Assembly (NCBI GenBank): GCA_903952205.1
Contig: CAJBEZ010000037.1
Coordinates: forward strand, 248,001 to 312,000
Direction: 5' to 3'
Length of the DNA stretch: 64,000 nucleotides
Origin: an uncultured Desulfomonile sp.
GTDB taxonomy: Bacteria; Desulfobacterota; Desulfomonilia; Desulfomonilales; Desulfomonilaceae
Each line of letters opens with the position of its first letter. Within the stretch, counting starts at the first letter, position 1. The notes beneath the pieces were generated by a model. It was not told the DNA's origin, made no database searches, and worked only from the letters and a program-made list of their open reading frames with translations. Below, piece after piece: positions 25,616 to 34,666 of the stretch. The translations under genes were made by a program, and so were the position numbers.

Positions 25616-27928
25616 ATGGAAGAATTCACGGTGATTGGGAAAAGGATCTCAAAAGTTGACGCCGTAGATAAGGCCACAGGTCGTGCCCTATATATTCAGG
25701 ATTTTAAACTTCCTGGAATGCTATATGGAAAGATCCTTTATAGCAAATACCCGCACGCTCGCATTATAAGGGTCAACACTGAAAAGGCCAAAGCCTTACC
25801 AGGCGTCATAACGGTGTTAACAGGTGAAGATATTCCTCCTGTTCGCCTTGGTGTTTACAAGGACAACCCTCCCCTGAAGGCCGGGAAAGTAAGGTCTTAC
25901 AGGGATGAAGTGGCCGCGGTCGCGGCCACGGACCTGGAAACCGCCAGAGAAGCCATTAATCTAATTGAGGTAACTTATGAAGCCGTTCCAGCAATTTTTG
26001 ACCCTGAAGAAGCCCTAAAACCTGAAGCGCCCCTGGTCCACGAAAATCACAAGACCAACCTTCTAAAGATGCCTTGGAATCTTCATTATGGAGATGTAGA
26101 GGCAGCCAAAATTGAAGCGGCTTTTAACGTTGAGGAGCGTTTCTCTACCACTTGGGTTACTCACTGCTGTATGGGAACAAGTGGAGCGATTGCTGATTTT
26201 GATCATGCGGACAATTTAACAGTATATACTAACACACAAATACCTTCTCTAGCCCAAAAGGATTTCCAGGAGACGTTGAAGGTCCTAGGTTTTAAAGACA
26301 AGCGAGTGAGAGTCATTAAACCATGTATTGGTGGGGGGTTTGGTAGCAAACTGGATACCTACGCGTATGAACACGTGGCCATTCTTCTTGCCTGGCGCTC
26401 GCGTCGTCCAGTCAAAATAGTGTTTGAACGTGAAGAAGAATTTTGTGCGACGTCCCCACGTCAACCAACCGTTACATATATTTCCATGGGGTGCGACAAA
26501 GAAGGCAAACTGCTCTACCGTGATATGTCAATGGTTCTGGATAATGGAGCATATACATCATGGGGAGCGACCACTCCATCGGTCATGATGATGCCGATCA
26601 CATCTCTCTACCGGGTGCCAAATGTCCGCTATAACGCTAAATGTGTGTATACCAACAACACATATTCACAAGCTATGCGTGGCTATGGCAACCCTCAAGC
26701 TACCTTTGCCATCGAGAGCGCTATGGATATGCTTGCCGAAGCTGCGGGGATTGATCGTGTTGAATTTAGACGGATAAATTCAAACCAGCCGGGTGATGTG
26801 ACACCCCAAGGTCTAAAAATAACAACCTGCGGACTTCCAGAATGTATAGAAGCGGTCTCAAGAGACCTCGAATTCGGTAGACCCAGGGAAAAAGGCGTTG
26901 GTGTTGGTTTAGCGTCGTTGATACATGTTGGTGGTGGCGCCAGAATTTATAAATCCGATGGTTGTGGCACTATCATCAAGATGGATGATTACGGTAAAGT
27001 CGATGTGTTCACAGGCGCTTCGGATATGGGCCAGGGAGCTGATACAATAATAGCCCAGATTGTAGCTGAAGAACTCGGGGTGAAAGTGGAAGATGTTCAT
27101 GTCTTCCATCAAGATACTGACATCTGCCCTTGGGATGTAGGGGCCCACGCCAGTCGCACTACTTTTGTAGCCGGCAATTCAGCCCTAGGAGCAGCCAGGA
27201 AAATACGACATCGTCTTTTGAATATGGCGTCTGAGACCACGGGGATCGACGAAGACAAACTGACCCTAAAAAATAGAGCGTTTTTTGCAGACGGCAAACA
27301 GGTGTTGCCAATTGGAAAACTCTTGCGAGGTTCCCATTTTAAGCCTAGAGGCGAAATGATGATGGCCGACAATTTTTATGATCCCCCCAACGAAAATATG
27401 GGCCGTGATTTTAGTGGGAACATGTCTGCAACTTATTCATTTGGCACACATGGCGTTAGGGTAAAAGTGGATGAGGCGACCGGCAAAGTCGAAATTCTTG
27501 ATTACATCGCCGCTCATGATGTTGGTCGGGCCATCAATCCCATGTTGCTCGACGGCCAAGTCCATGGCGGTGTTCTGATGGGAGTAGGTTATGCTCTAAC
27601 CGAACAGGTTATATTAGAGAACGGGCGAAACATGAACCCCGATTTTCGGGACTATAAGATCTTGACCGCAATGGATGCGATTCACTCGAAGGCAGTTGTC
27701 ATAGAAACCGTTGACGAACAGGGCCCGTTTGGCGCAAAGGGCATTGGCGAGCCTGGATGTGTTCCGACAGCCCCTGCAATAGCTAACGCCATCTATGACG
27801 CCATCGGCGTTAGGATCAAGGACCTCCCTATAACCCCGGAAAAGGTTCTTGCAGCCATCAAAAAGAAAAATGGCGCCGTTAGCTGTGGAATTGACGCGTT
27901 CACCCAAAAAGAACAGCCATGTGAATGA
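25616..27928 (+). CDS. Mo hydroxylase molybdopterin-binding subunit (first set, CoxL/XdhA type)
   Basis: About 770 residues from ATG 25616; an in-frame TTG at 25559 is the only upstream alternative. Cofactor landmarks: IGGGFGSKLDTYAYEH, AMRGYGNPQATFAIE, DMGQGADT, and the catalytic-glutamate motif GAKGIGEPG near the C-terminus, all intact. Enzymes of this family hydroxylate electron-poor carbons with water as oxygen source, often next to the N of a heterocycle. It is therefore the best candidate for the first attack (for example C2 of the indole ring). A selenium-dependent variant is possible because of the YqeB-type gene at 31918. Confidence 0.92.
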   Translation: MEEFTVIGKRISKVDAVDKATGRALYIQDFKLPGMLYGKILYSKYPHARIIRVNTEKAKALPGVITVLTGEDIPPVRLGVYKDNPPLKAGKVRSYRDEVAAVAATDLETAREAINLIEVTYEAVPAIFDPEEALKPEAPLVHENHKTNLLKMPWNLHYGDVEAAKIEAAFNVEERFSTTWVTHCCMGTSGAIADFDHADNLTVYTNTQIPSLAQKDFQETLKVLGFKDKRVRVIKPCIGGGFGSKLDTYAYEHVAILLAWRSRRPVKIVFEREEEFCATSPRQPTVTYISMGCDKEGKLLYRDMSMVLDNGAYTSWGATTPSVMMMPITSLYRVPNVRYNAKCVYTNNTYSQAMRGYGNPQATFAIESAMDMLAEAAGIDRVEFRRINSNQPGDVTPQGLKITTCGLPECIEAVSRDLEFGRPREKGVGVGLASLIHVGGGARIYKSDGCGTIIKMDDYGKVDVFTGASDMGQGADTIIAQIVAEELGVKVEDVHVFHQDTDICPWDVGAHASRTTFVAGNSALGAARKIRHRLLNMASETTGIDEDKLTLKNRAFFADGKQVLPIGKLLRGSHFKPRGEMMMADNFYDPPNENMGRDFSGNMSATYSFGTHGVRVKVDEATGKVEILDYIAAHDVGRAINPMLLDGQVHGGVLMGVGYALTEQVILENGRNMNPDFRDYKILTAMDAIHSKAVVIETVDEQGPFGAKGIGEPGCVPTAPAIANAIYDAIGVRIKDLPITPEKVLAAIKKKNGAVSCGIDAFTQKEQPCE

Positions 27929-27958
27929 AAGCGTGAGAGGACCATTTCGGAGGATAGT

Positions 27959-28987
27959 ATGCGCTTACCACCTTTTGCTTATGAGCGACCTCGGGACCTA
28001 TATGAGGCTCTGGAACTTTTGAACACCTTTGGCAAGGACTGCAGAGTTCTCGCTGGAGGAACAGATCTTTTGGTTCGAATGAAACAGGGTCTTGCTACGC
28101 CGTCACGTTTGATCAGTCTCAAGGATTTGCCGGAACTGGCTACGATCAATGAGTCGGATGGTTTCCTCAATATAGGAACTGCGGTCAAGCTGGCGGATAT
28201 TTTGGCTTACGAGCCGATTCAGTATCGCTGGCCTGGGCTCCTTGAAGCTGTTAAGTCAGTTGGAGCGCCTTCGATACAACATTTTTCCGGAACCATCGGG
28301 GGAAATCTGTGCCAGGATAACCGGTGCCAATTTTATAATCAGTCAAAGTTCTTTAGGCAGGCGAGACAAACCTGCAACAAAGCAGGTGGCAACACATGCT
28401 TCGCCTGGAAAGGCGGATCGGATAAATGTCATTCAATCTGTCAATCAGACTCCGCCCCAATACTAATTGCCATGGATGCGAGGATAACAATTAAGTCAAA
28501 GAATGAATCTAGAACGATACCTCTTGAGGAATTGTATTCTTCTGTCGGAGAAAGACCATTAACTCTTGCCGATGATGAAATGCTAACTGAAATTCACGTG
28601 CCAGGACCGGTTCCCGGCGCAGGGTGCGCGTTTGAAAAACTAACTTACCGCTCCTCCATTGATTATGCGGTGGTTTCCGCCGGGGCCTATGTGCAAACGG
28701 ACGGTAGTAAGACGGTAAATGCCCGGCTTATAATTGGAGCTGTTGCCAGGGGTCCTCTTGCAATAGCCGCAGTCGAAAAAACACTTAAAGACAGAACCGC
28801 AGGTGATGAAGAGGCTATAGACCAAGCGGGCAGGGAGGCCATGAATGCCGCGGAGGCTTTTATTGCAAACAACATAACCCAGCCGGTCGAATACAGGACC
28901 CAAATGGTCTCGGTGATAACGAAACGGGCACTAAGTCGGGCTACCAAGAGGGCGCTTTCTCACACAGACGTGTCGGAGGCAAAATGA
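27959..28987 (+). CDS. FAD and [4Fe-4S] subunit of a 4-hydroxybenzoyl-CoA reductase-type enzyme (second set, beta)
   Basis: 342 residues. FAD motifs VLAGGTDLLVRM and SGTIGGNL are present. Between them and the C-terminal domain is a cysteine-rich insertion with Cys118, 123, 139, 147, 157 and 161. Cys123, 139, 147 and 157 match the spacing of the [4Fe-4S] ligands of 4-hydroxybenzoyl-CoA reductase beta subunit, a feature almost unique to that subfamily; it lets the enzyme run as a reductase driven by ferredoxin. Strong GGAGG ribosome site; overlaps the next gene by 4 bp (ATGA). Confidence 0.9.
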   Translation: MRLPPFAYERPRDLYEALELLNTFGKDCRVLAGGTDLLVRMKQGLATPSRLISLKDLPELATINESDGFLNIGTAVKLADILAYEPIQYRWPGLLEAVKSVGAPSIQHFSGTIGGNLCQDNRCQFYNQSKFFRQARQTCNKAGGNTCFAWKGGSDKCHSICQSDSAPILIAMDARITIKSKNESRTIPLEELYSSVGERPLTLADDEMLTEIHVPGPVPGAGCAFEKLTYRSSIDYAVVSAGAYVQTDGSKTVNARLIIGAVARGPLAIAAVEKTLKDRTAGDEEAIDQAGREAMNAAEAFIANNITQPVEYRTQMVSVITKRALSRATKRALSHTDVSEAK

Positions 28988-29463
28988 ACAAACAGTCATT
29001 AGAAATAATAATTAATGGGGAAAAATATTCCCTAGCGGTTGAACCAAATCGTACGCTTTTGGAAATGCTAAGGGACGATCTTGAACTAACCGGCGCTAAA
29101 GAAGGTTGTGGAGAAGGGGTTTGCGGTTCTTGCACTGTCCTTATGGACGGGAAGCCCGTCCGTTCCTGCCTGACTCTAGCGTTGGAGGCTTCCGGGTCAC
29201 ACGTTACAACTGTAGAAGGACTAGCTCAACATGGTGAACTTGATCCTCTGCAGCAGTCATTTATTGACCATGGCGCCGTTCAGTGCGGGTTTTGTACGTC
29301 CGGTATGCTGATGGGCGCAAAAGGGCTTTTACTGGAAAATCCACATGCTGGGGCAAAAGAAATTCGAAATTCGCTTAGCGGTCATATTTGCCGATGCACG
29401 GGATATACAAAGATTGTAGAGGCTGTGGAATCCGTGGTGGAAAGTTCAAAGGAAAAGAGGTAG
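28984..29463 (+). CDS. 2x[2Fe-2S] subunit of the second Mo enzyme (gamma)
   Basis: 159 residues, with cluster motifs CGEGVCGSCTV, CGFCTSGM and CRCTGY. Translationally coupled to the FAD/[4Fe-4S] subunit by an ATGA overlap and followed after 6 bp by the Mo subunit. The order beta-gamma-alpha in one tight unit indicates a three-subunit enzyme distinct from the first set. It shuttles electrons between FAD/[4Fe-4S] and Mo. Confidence 0.92.
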   Translation: MNKQSLEIIINGEKYSLAVEPNRTLLEMLRDDLELTGAKEGCGEGVCGSCTVLMDGKPVRSCLTLALEASGSHVTTVEGLAQHGELDPLQQSFIDHGAVQCGFCTSGMLMGAKGLLLENPHAGAKEIRNSLSGHICRCTGYTKIVEAVESVVESSKEKR

Positions 29464-29469
29464 GGCCCA

Positions 29470-31812
29470 ATGTCTAACTATGCCTTAGTCGGAAAGAACA
29501 TGCCACGAGTGGATAGCAAAGCCAAGGTCACCGGTCAAGCTTTGTTTACAGCGGATCTCAAGTTTCCCAAAATGTTGGTGGGAAAGATCCTCCGAAGCCC
29601 CCATCCTCATGCTCGAATTGTTGACATAGACATATCGGCGGCTCTCAATATTCCGGGGGTTAAAGCGATAGTTACCGGACACGACACTATACAGAGAAAA
29701 TGGGGAGTTTTTGGCTATACTCAGGATCAGCTATTCCTTCCCGCAGATAAAGTACGATTTATTGGTGAAGAGATAGCGGCCGTGGCGGCCATCGATGAGG
29801 ATACGGCCCAACAGGCCATAGATTGTATTCGTGTAGAATACGAAGTTCTTGACGCCGTTTTCGACATTATGGAATCGCTAGCGCCGGATGCGCCTCTCCT
29901 GCACGAAGATTTTCCTCACAACATCAACGTCCATGTTCCCATAAATGTGGGCGATGTTGAAAAGGGTCTTGCTGAATCCTATTACGTTCGGGAGGATACT
30001 TTCACGGCGGTTGAGGATTCTTATTTTCAGGGTGAGCCATATGCCGTAGTCGCTCGGTTCGACATGGACAACAACCTGGAAATTTGGATGCCAAACGCTG
30101 GGCCGCATATGAAAGCCAAACCTCTTTCCAACGCCTTAGGCATACCGTTAAACAAGGTACGAGTGCGAAAAATTACCATTGGTGGCGCTTTTGGGGGACG
30201 AAGCGAGATTGCGCCTGCCGATCTTATCTGTGCGCTACTTGCGCGTAAATCGTCCAGACCCGTGAAGATAGTGTATACCCGAGAGGAGAACTCAATAGCG
30301 ACTCGTCAGGGTCATGCGCTGATCACTACCATCAAAACCGGGGTTGGCCAAGATGGCAGGGTCATTGCTCGGGATATAACCTGTTATATGGATGGGGGAG
30401 CCTATAGCTCAACCGGGCCGATCGCCGTGAGCGTTCCTTTTTTGTGCATGGAACAAGCTTACAAAATGGAACACGTGCGCTATAACGGTTACCGCGTTTA
30501 CACCAACAAGCCCCCAAGAGGTATGATCAGAATTCATGGAAGGGCCTTCGCTTGTGGTGTCGACACTCAGTTGGACATGATTGGAGATCATTTGGGGATA
30601 GATCCGGTGACAATGAGACTGGTTAACGCCAGGGAGGCCGGGGAGTTCACCAACACAAAATCTCATGTGGCAAGTTGCGCCATGAAGGATACCATCACCA
30701 AGGCCTCAGATCGAGCAGGCTGGAAAGAAAAATGGGGCAAACTTCCACCATTACGCGGCATCGGTATTGGCTGTAATTCGGTTCAGACTGGATTTCCCAT
30801 GGGAATCCGCGGGGGATCGCAGGCCACAATTAAACTAAATGAGGATGGCGGGGCTACGGTCATTTCTGGTGTGGTGGATAACGGCCAGGGGAACGACAAC
30901 ATGCTTGTCCAGATTACGGCCGAAGAACTGGGTATTCGGCCAGAAGACGTACAGCTGGTTACTGCGGACACTGAAGTGACGTCATCGGACCCAGGAGCTT
31001 ATTCTCAGGTCTCTACTTTTATTGGTGGTCATGCGGTAAAAAACGCCGCCGAAAACGTTAGAAAACAGCTTTTTGATGCTGCGTCCAAAGTTTTGAAGGT
31101 TGACCCCGATGATTTGATGGCTCGAGATCGTATGATTTGTGTAAAAGGCTCACCAACGGAGACAGGCATACCACTAAAAAAAGTAATTAGAATGATCCTT
31201 GCCAGTGGGAAATCGGTCAGCGGGCAAGGGGAATACTGGCCCAAAGTGGACCCCAAAAGGGAGTGGGTCAAGAATCCTTTTGGACAAATGTGCGGAGCTT
31301 TTTCTTTCGGGACTACGGTTGCGGAAGTTGAGGTAGATTCGGAAACCGGCAAGGTAAAAGTTATCGAAGTTACTGTAGCCCAGGACGTGGGTTTTGCTTT
31401 GAACCCCCTTGTGATAGAGGGTCAATTTCAGGGTTCTGTTGCAATGGGTGGACAGGGCGGAATATTAACCGAGGGGCACGTTTGGGACAAAGGATCAGTT
31501 TTGAATCCTACACAACTCGAATACAAGGTCCCCTTGGCCTGTGATATGCCAAAAATCAACACTATCATAGTTGAATCCAATGATCCTGAAGGACCTTACG
31601 GGACCAAAGAGTCGGGAATGTCCATCGCCATGTCGGCTGCTCAGGCGTATGCGGCTGCGGTTAGCAACGCAATCGGGGTTTACATGACCGATTTTCCTCT
31701 AACTCCGGACAAGGTCCTGGGGGCTTTGCAAAACAAGATGGAACTGGAGACCCCAAATCAGAATGAAGATGTAATGGAAAAGACTCTTGAATTGGTTGTG
31801 CCGGCGGTTTAG
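29470..31812 (+). CDS. Molybdopterin subunit of the second Mo enzyme (alpha), missing the usual catalytic Glu
   Basis: 780 residues, xanthine-oxidase family Mo subunit. IGGAFGGRSEI and VDNGQGNDN fit the cofactor site. Two canonical sites are altered. The RGYG-type motif reads RGMIRIHGR, and the C-terminal motif reads GTKESGM where the family has GAKxxGE, so the catalytic glutamate position is Met717 (codon at 31618-31620). The gene is otherwise intact and co-translated with its partner subunits, so it is not simply decaying. It may bind substrate or catalyse in a non-standard way, or reduce rather than hydroxylate. Confidence 0.88.
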   Translation: MSNYALVGKNMPRVDSKAKVTGQALFTADLKFPKMLVGKILRSPHPHARIVDIDISAALNIPGVKAIVTGHDTIQRKWGVFGYTQDQLFLPADKVRFIGEEIAAVAAIDEDTAQQAIDCIRVEYEVLDAVFDIMESLAPDAPLLHEDFPHNINVHVPINVGDVEKGLAESYYVREDTFTAVEDSYFQGEPYAVVARFDMDNNLEIWMPNAGPHMKAKPLSNALGIPLNKVRVRKITIGGAFGGRSEIAPADLICALLARKSSRPVKIVYTREENSIATRQGHALITTIKTGVGQDGRVIARDITCYMDGGAYSSTGPIAVSVPFLCMEQAYKMEHVRYNGYRVYTNKPPRGMIRIHGRAFACGVDTQLDMIGDHLGIDPVTMRLVNAREAGEFTNTKSHVASCAMKDTITKASDRAGWKEKWGKLPPLRGIGIGCNSVQTGFPMGIRGGSQATIKLNEDGGATVISGVVDNGQGNDNMLVQITAEELGIRPEDVQLVTADTEVTSSDPGAYSQVSTFIGGHAVKNAAENVRKQLFDAASKVLKVDPDDLMARDRMICVKGSPTETGIPLKKVIRMILASGKSVSGQGEYWPKVDPKREWVKNPFGQMCGAFSFGTTVAEVEVDSETGKVKVIEVTVAQDVGFALNPLVIEGQFQGSVAMGGQGGILTEGHVWDKGSVLNPTQLEYKVPLACDMPKINTIIVESNDPEGPYGTKESGMSIAMSAAQAYAAAVSNAIGVYMTDFPLTPDKVLGALQNKMELETPNQNEDVMEKTLELVVPAV

Positions 31813-31917
31813 TTCCGTGATGTCCACACAATATTTTGTGCTCAAATCAAAAATGATGAATTTGCGTGGATGCTTGCTCTAGTTGTACCAGACAGGTTGG
31901 ATTGACAAAGTAATACG

Positions 31918-32772
31918 ATGGTGGTTATGAACGAGACACATACAATACCTATGATGCTCTCTGACCTGAAAATACTGATTCGTGGAGCCGGAGAAATGGC
32001 GACGGGTAGTGCCTGTCGGCTTTATCATTGTGGCTTTTCAAGGATGCTTTTGACTGAGATCGAGAAACCCCTTGCTGTTAGACGCTCAGTCAGTCTATGC
32101 GAGGCTGTGTATGAAAAAAGCTGGATAGTCGAAGACGTAAGAGCGGAACTCATAAATAGTGCCGAAGAAACCCAGGGGCTTTGGGAAAAGAAAACAATAC
32201 CAGTCCTGGTCGATCCTGCCCTTTCTTGCCTGAATGTTTTTAGGCCCGATGTCCTGATTGACGCCATACTTGCCAAGAAAAACCTTGGGACTTCGATGGA
32301 AAGCGCTCCCTTGGTAATTGCCATGGGTCCAGGTTTTTGGGCCGGCAAGGATGCTCATTACGTGATAGAGACTGCTAGAGGCCACCAATTGGGCAGGCTA
32401 ATTTCAGCCGGCTGCTCTTCTCCCAACACGGGAATACCCGGTGAAATTGGCGGACATTCAGTTTTTAGAGTTGTCAGGTCGCCAACGGAAGGGATTTTCC
32501 TATCAAGTTTGTCCATAGGTGTGTCTGTTAAAGAAGGGCAGATCATTGGCAATGTTTCTGGTAAACCTGCAAAAGCTGGGTTGGACGGCGTATTAAGGGG
32601 ATTGATCAAACCCGGGAGCTATGTGACACCAAATCTGAAAATAGGAGACGTCGATCCGCGCGGCGATCCATCCTATTGCATGACAATTTCAGAAAAAGCT
32701 AGAGCTATTGGCGGAACGGTACTGGAGGCTATACTTAGGACCTATAACTCGACCTATTCCCTAAGTAGCTAG
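31918..32772 (+). CDS. YqeB/EF2563-type accessory protein of selenium-dependent Mo hydroxylases
   Basis: 284 residues. The opening IRGAGEMATGSACRLYHCGF and TEIEKPLAVRRSVSLCEAVY are the signature of the EF2563/YqeB family, found with selenium-dependent molybdenum hydroxylases (nicotinate dehydrogenase, purine hydroxylase type). Later stretches are IAMGPGFWAGKDAHYVIET and VSVKEGQIIG. It is thought to help mature or insert the labile-selenium Mo cofactor. As last gene of the catabolic run it suggests that one of the two upstream Mo enzymes carries such a centre. Start uncertain: ATG 31918 or 31927 (the latter has GGTGG upstream). Confidence 0.82.
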   Translation: MVVMNETHTIPMMLSDLKILIRGAGEMATGSACRLYHCGFSRMLLTEIEKPLAVRRSVSLCEAVYEKSWIVEDVRAELINSAEETQGLWEKKTIPVLVDPALSCLNVFRPDVLIDAILAKKNLGTSMESAPLVIAMGPGFWAGKDAHYVIETARGHQLGRLISAGCSSPNTGIPGEIGGHSVFRVVRSPTEGIFLSSLSIGVSVKEGQIIGNVSGKPAKAGLDGVLRGLIKPGSYVTPNLKIGDVDPRGDPSYCMTISEKARAIGGTVLEAILRTYNSTYSLSS

Positions 32773-32843
32773 GCTAGAATGATTGAAGTCAAAGAGCCAT
32801 TGATGGTGAGTTGATCATTTCCAATCCTATAGGTGAGCTAGTT

Positions 32844-34328
32844 TCAATTGCCTTTGAAGATTACGTTGGGACTTATAAATACCAACAATTCATCGGTCTC
32901 TTTGGCATTCGATCTGTTGCTGAACAGCATCCCCAATAAGGGTATATTCATAAGACCCGGCCAGCCTTCTCTTCGACCTATGACCGTTTCTCGGATTATG
33001 CCTCCAATTACGCAGGTTTCCCCGTTTGCAACTGTCATTGTGGTGTGAGCTTCTCTCGCAAGATAAAGCTCCCCGGTGGTTGGAAAAGGATTTGGTTCAT
33101 TGTCTGTGACGGTAATCACCATTCTTATTCTGCCATCCGGCAAGATTTTGGGAGTCACCTGAAGTTTGAGATCCACGGAGACGAGTTGAGAGTTGGTTCC
33201 CCATTGAGGAGAGGATGTTTGAACGTTCAGCACCGATCCACTCTTGATTACGGCGTTTCTGCCGTTGGAAACCTGAATACTGGGCCGAGCTACTGTCTTG
33301 GCCTGCCCCTGGGCCTCTCCTATTTGAAGTCTGAAATCAAGCTCAGTAATATACTGATTGGCCAAGAGTCCAAATTGCAACCCGAGCCCCATGACGTCTC
33401 CAAGATTTGCAACAGACGCCGGTAGATTTACTGCTAGTCTGGATGGAATTTCACTCGAAGTAATGGTTCTGGAAACTGGCTGCTGCACCCCCTTCAGAAA
33501 GATAGTTTGTTTAAGATTTGCCCCTGTGGCTGTGTTTGCAGGAGCCCCGGCCTGATTTCCAGTAATTCCCCAATAGCTTGACCGATCAGTTTTTACTCCA
33601 CCGAACTGATTATTTCTTCCCCCCCAAAGAATTCCCATTCCTCTGCTCCAATCACTGTTCGCCCTTACGATCCTGCTCTCGATGCGAACCTGTGACTCGG
33701 AACGATCCAAAGACGCTATGACCTTTTTGATGGCCCCAATTCTGCCACTTGCGTCCCTTACAAAAATTAGGGAGCTGTGGTCATCAGGCCAGAATAGGGT
33801 TTCTTTACGGTATAAATTGTCTTTTTTCTCGGTTGAGGACAAATCGGCCTCCAAGTCGAGATTCTTGTAAGAATCGGGATTGGTTGTGCTCCCATCCGAA
33901 GGAGGCCGCCCTATTGTTTGTTTGTAATTCCTTTTGCGCATTGTTATCGAGCTGGAATTTGCGACCTTGGACGCATCTTCAAAAGAATTCTCAGCGTAAT
34001 CGGCCTCACTGGAAATTTTTGCAGAACTAAGATTGTTTTGTCGGCCTGATTCCGCTGATTGTATTTGAGAGCATTCCTGGTTAAAAAGGCATCTCAACAC
34101 TCGTGTAATTTCGGAAGGAAGTCCATGTTTGACCTTGAAGGTTTCATAGGAAAGACAGGGCGCTTTCTTTCCCTCTTCAAAATATTCGCCAAGTTTAGGC
34201 TTTTCAGGCTTGTTCTGAGAAGAATTAGCGACAATGGGTTGGCTGACGTCTGTTTTATAGGCCTCTGAGGGATTGGGGTATCCTATAACTAGACTTGCAA
34301 AGAAGGCTCTGAATAAGAATTGAAACAT
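32844..34328 (-). CDS. Secretin-family outer-membrane protein
   Basis: 494 residues, with an N-terminal signal-like segment (residues 1-23). The C-terminal 200 residues are a secretin domain, ending in the typical stretch PGLMNIPLLGMLFSNRS then DELLVFISPNVI. A middle region (about residues 195-215) resembles a secretin N-domain. Secretins form the ring-shaped outer-membrane pore for type II secretion, type IV pili or related systems. No other secretion genes adjoin it; the nearest possible partner is the prepilin peptidase at 41.2 kb. System type cannot be decided. Confidence 0.82.
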   Translation of the reverse strand: MFQFLFRAFFASLVIGYPNPSEAYKTDVSQPIVANSSQNKPEKPKLGEYFEEGKKAPCLSYETFKVKHGLPSEITRVLRCLFNQECSQIQSAESGRQNNLSSAKISSEADYAENSFEDASKVANSSSITMRKRNYKQTIGRPPSDGSTTNPDSYKNLDLEADLSSTEKKDNLYRKETLFWPDDHSSLIFVRDASGRIGAIKKVIASLDRSESQVRIESRIVRANSDWSRGMGILWGGRNNQFGGVKTDRSSYWGITGNQAGAPANTATGANLKQTIFLKGVQQPVSRTITSSEIPSRLAVNLPASVANLGDVMGLGLQFGLLANQYITELDFRLQIGEAQGQAKTVARPSIQVSNGRNAVIKSGSVLNVQTSSPQWGTNSQLVSVDLKLQVTPKILPDGRIRMVITVTDNEPNPFPTTGELYLAREAHTTMTVANGETCVIGGIIRETVIGRREGWPGLMNIPLLGMLFSNRSNAKETDELLVFISPNVIFKGN

Positions 34329-34666
34329 TTGCCGGGCATCCTGCTAATAAGAAGCCGAATTTCGTTTCGGTGTCTGATGGCCCCCCCAAAATACCAATCG
34401 ATAGCTGGGCCGGATTTAAAACACAATGATAATGAAAACAGTGAAGATCTCTAGCCAGATTCTTCAAAGGGAACACAGCCTTTTTCAAGCTATTCCCTGC
34501 ATCAGTCCATAAAAAAGTCTATATAAAGGCTGTTATGACTGTTTTCTAATAAAAAGGTTTAACATAAAAAATTGTGCGCCGCAACAATAAAAACCATTTA
34601 GAAAATTTATTTTTTCTGACGAGGCTTTTTTCTTCTAAAAAATTAGATCGCGAATATAATACTTCT
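34329..34666. other. AT-rich intergenic region upstream of the secretin gene
   Basis: Between the secretin gene and a possible 28-codon ORF. It is strongly AT-rich from about 34500 (many A and T runs) and holds a C7 tract at 34381-34387. The secretin promoter (leftward) should lie here; I could not single out a convincing -35/-10 pair. No RNA gene or long ORF is seen. Confidence 0.5.

Noticed and set aside
23907-31812. Selenocysteine in the Mo enzymes, prompted by the Se-hydroxylase marker
   Set aside because: No in-frame TGA occurs in any subunit. Labile selenium in this enzyme class is part of the cofactor, not selenocysteine.
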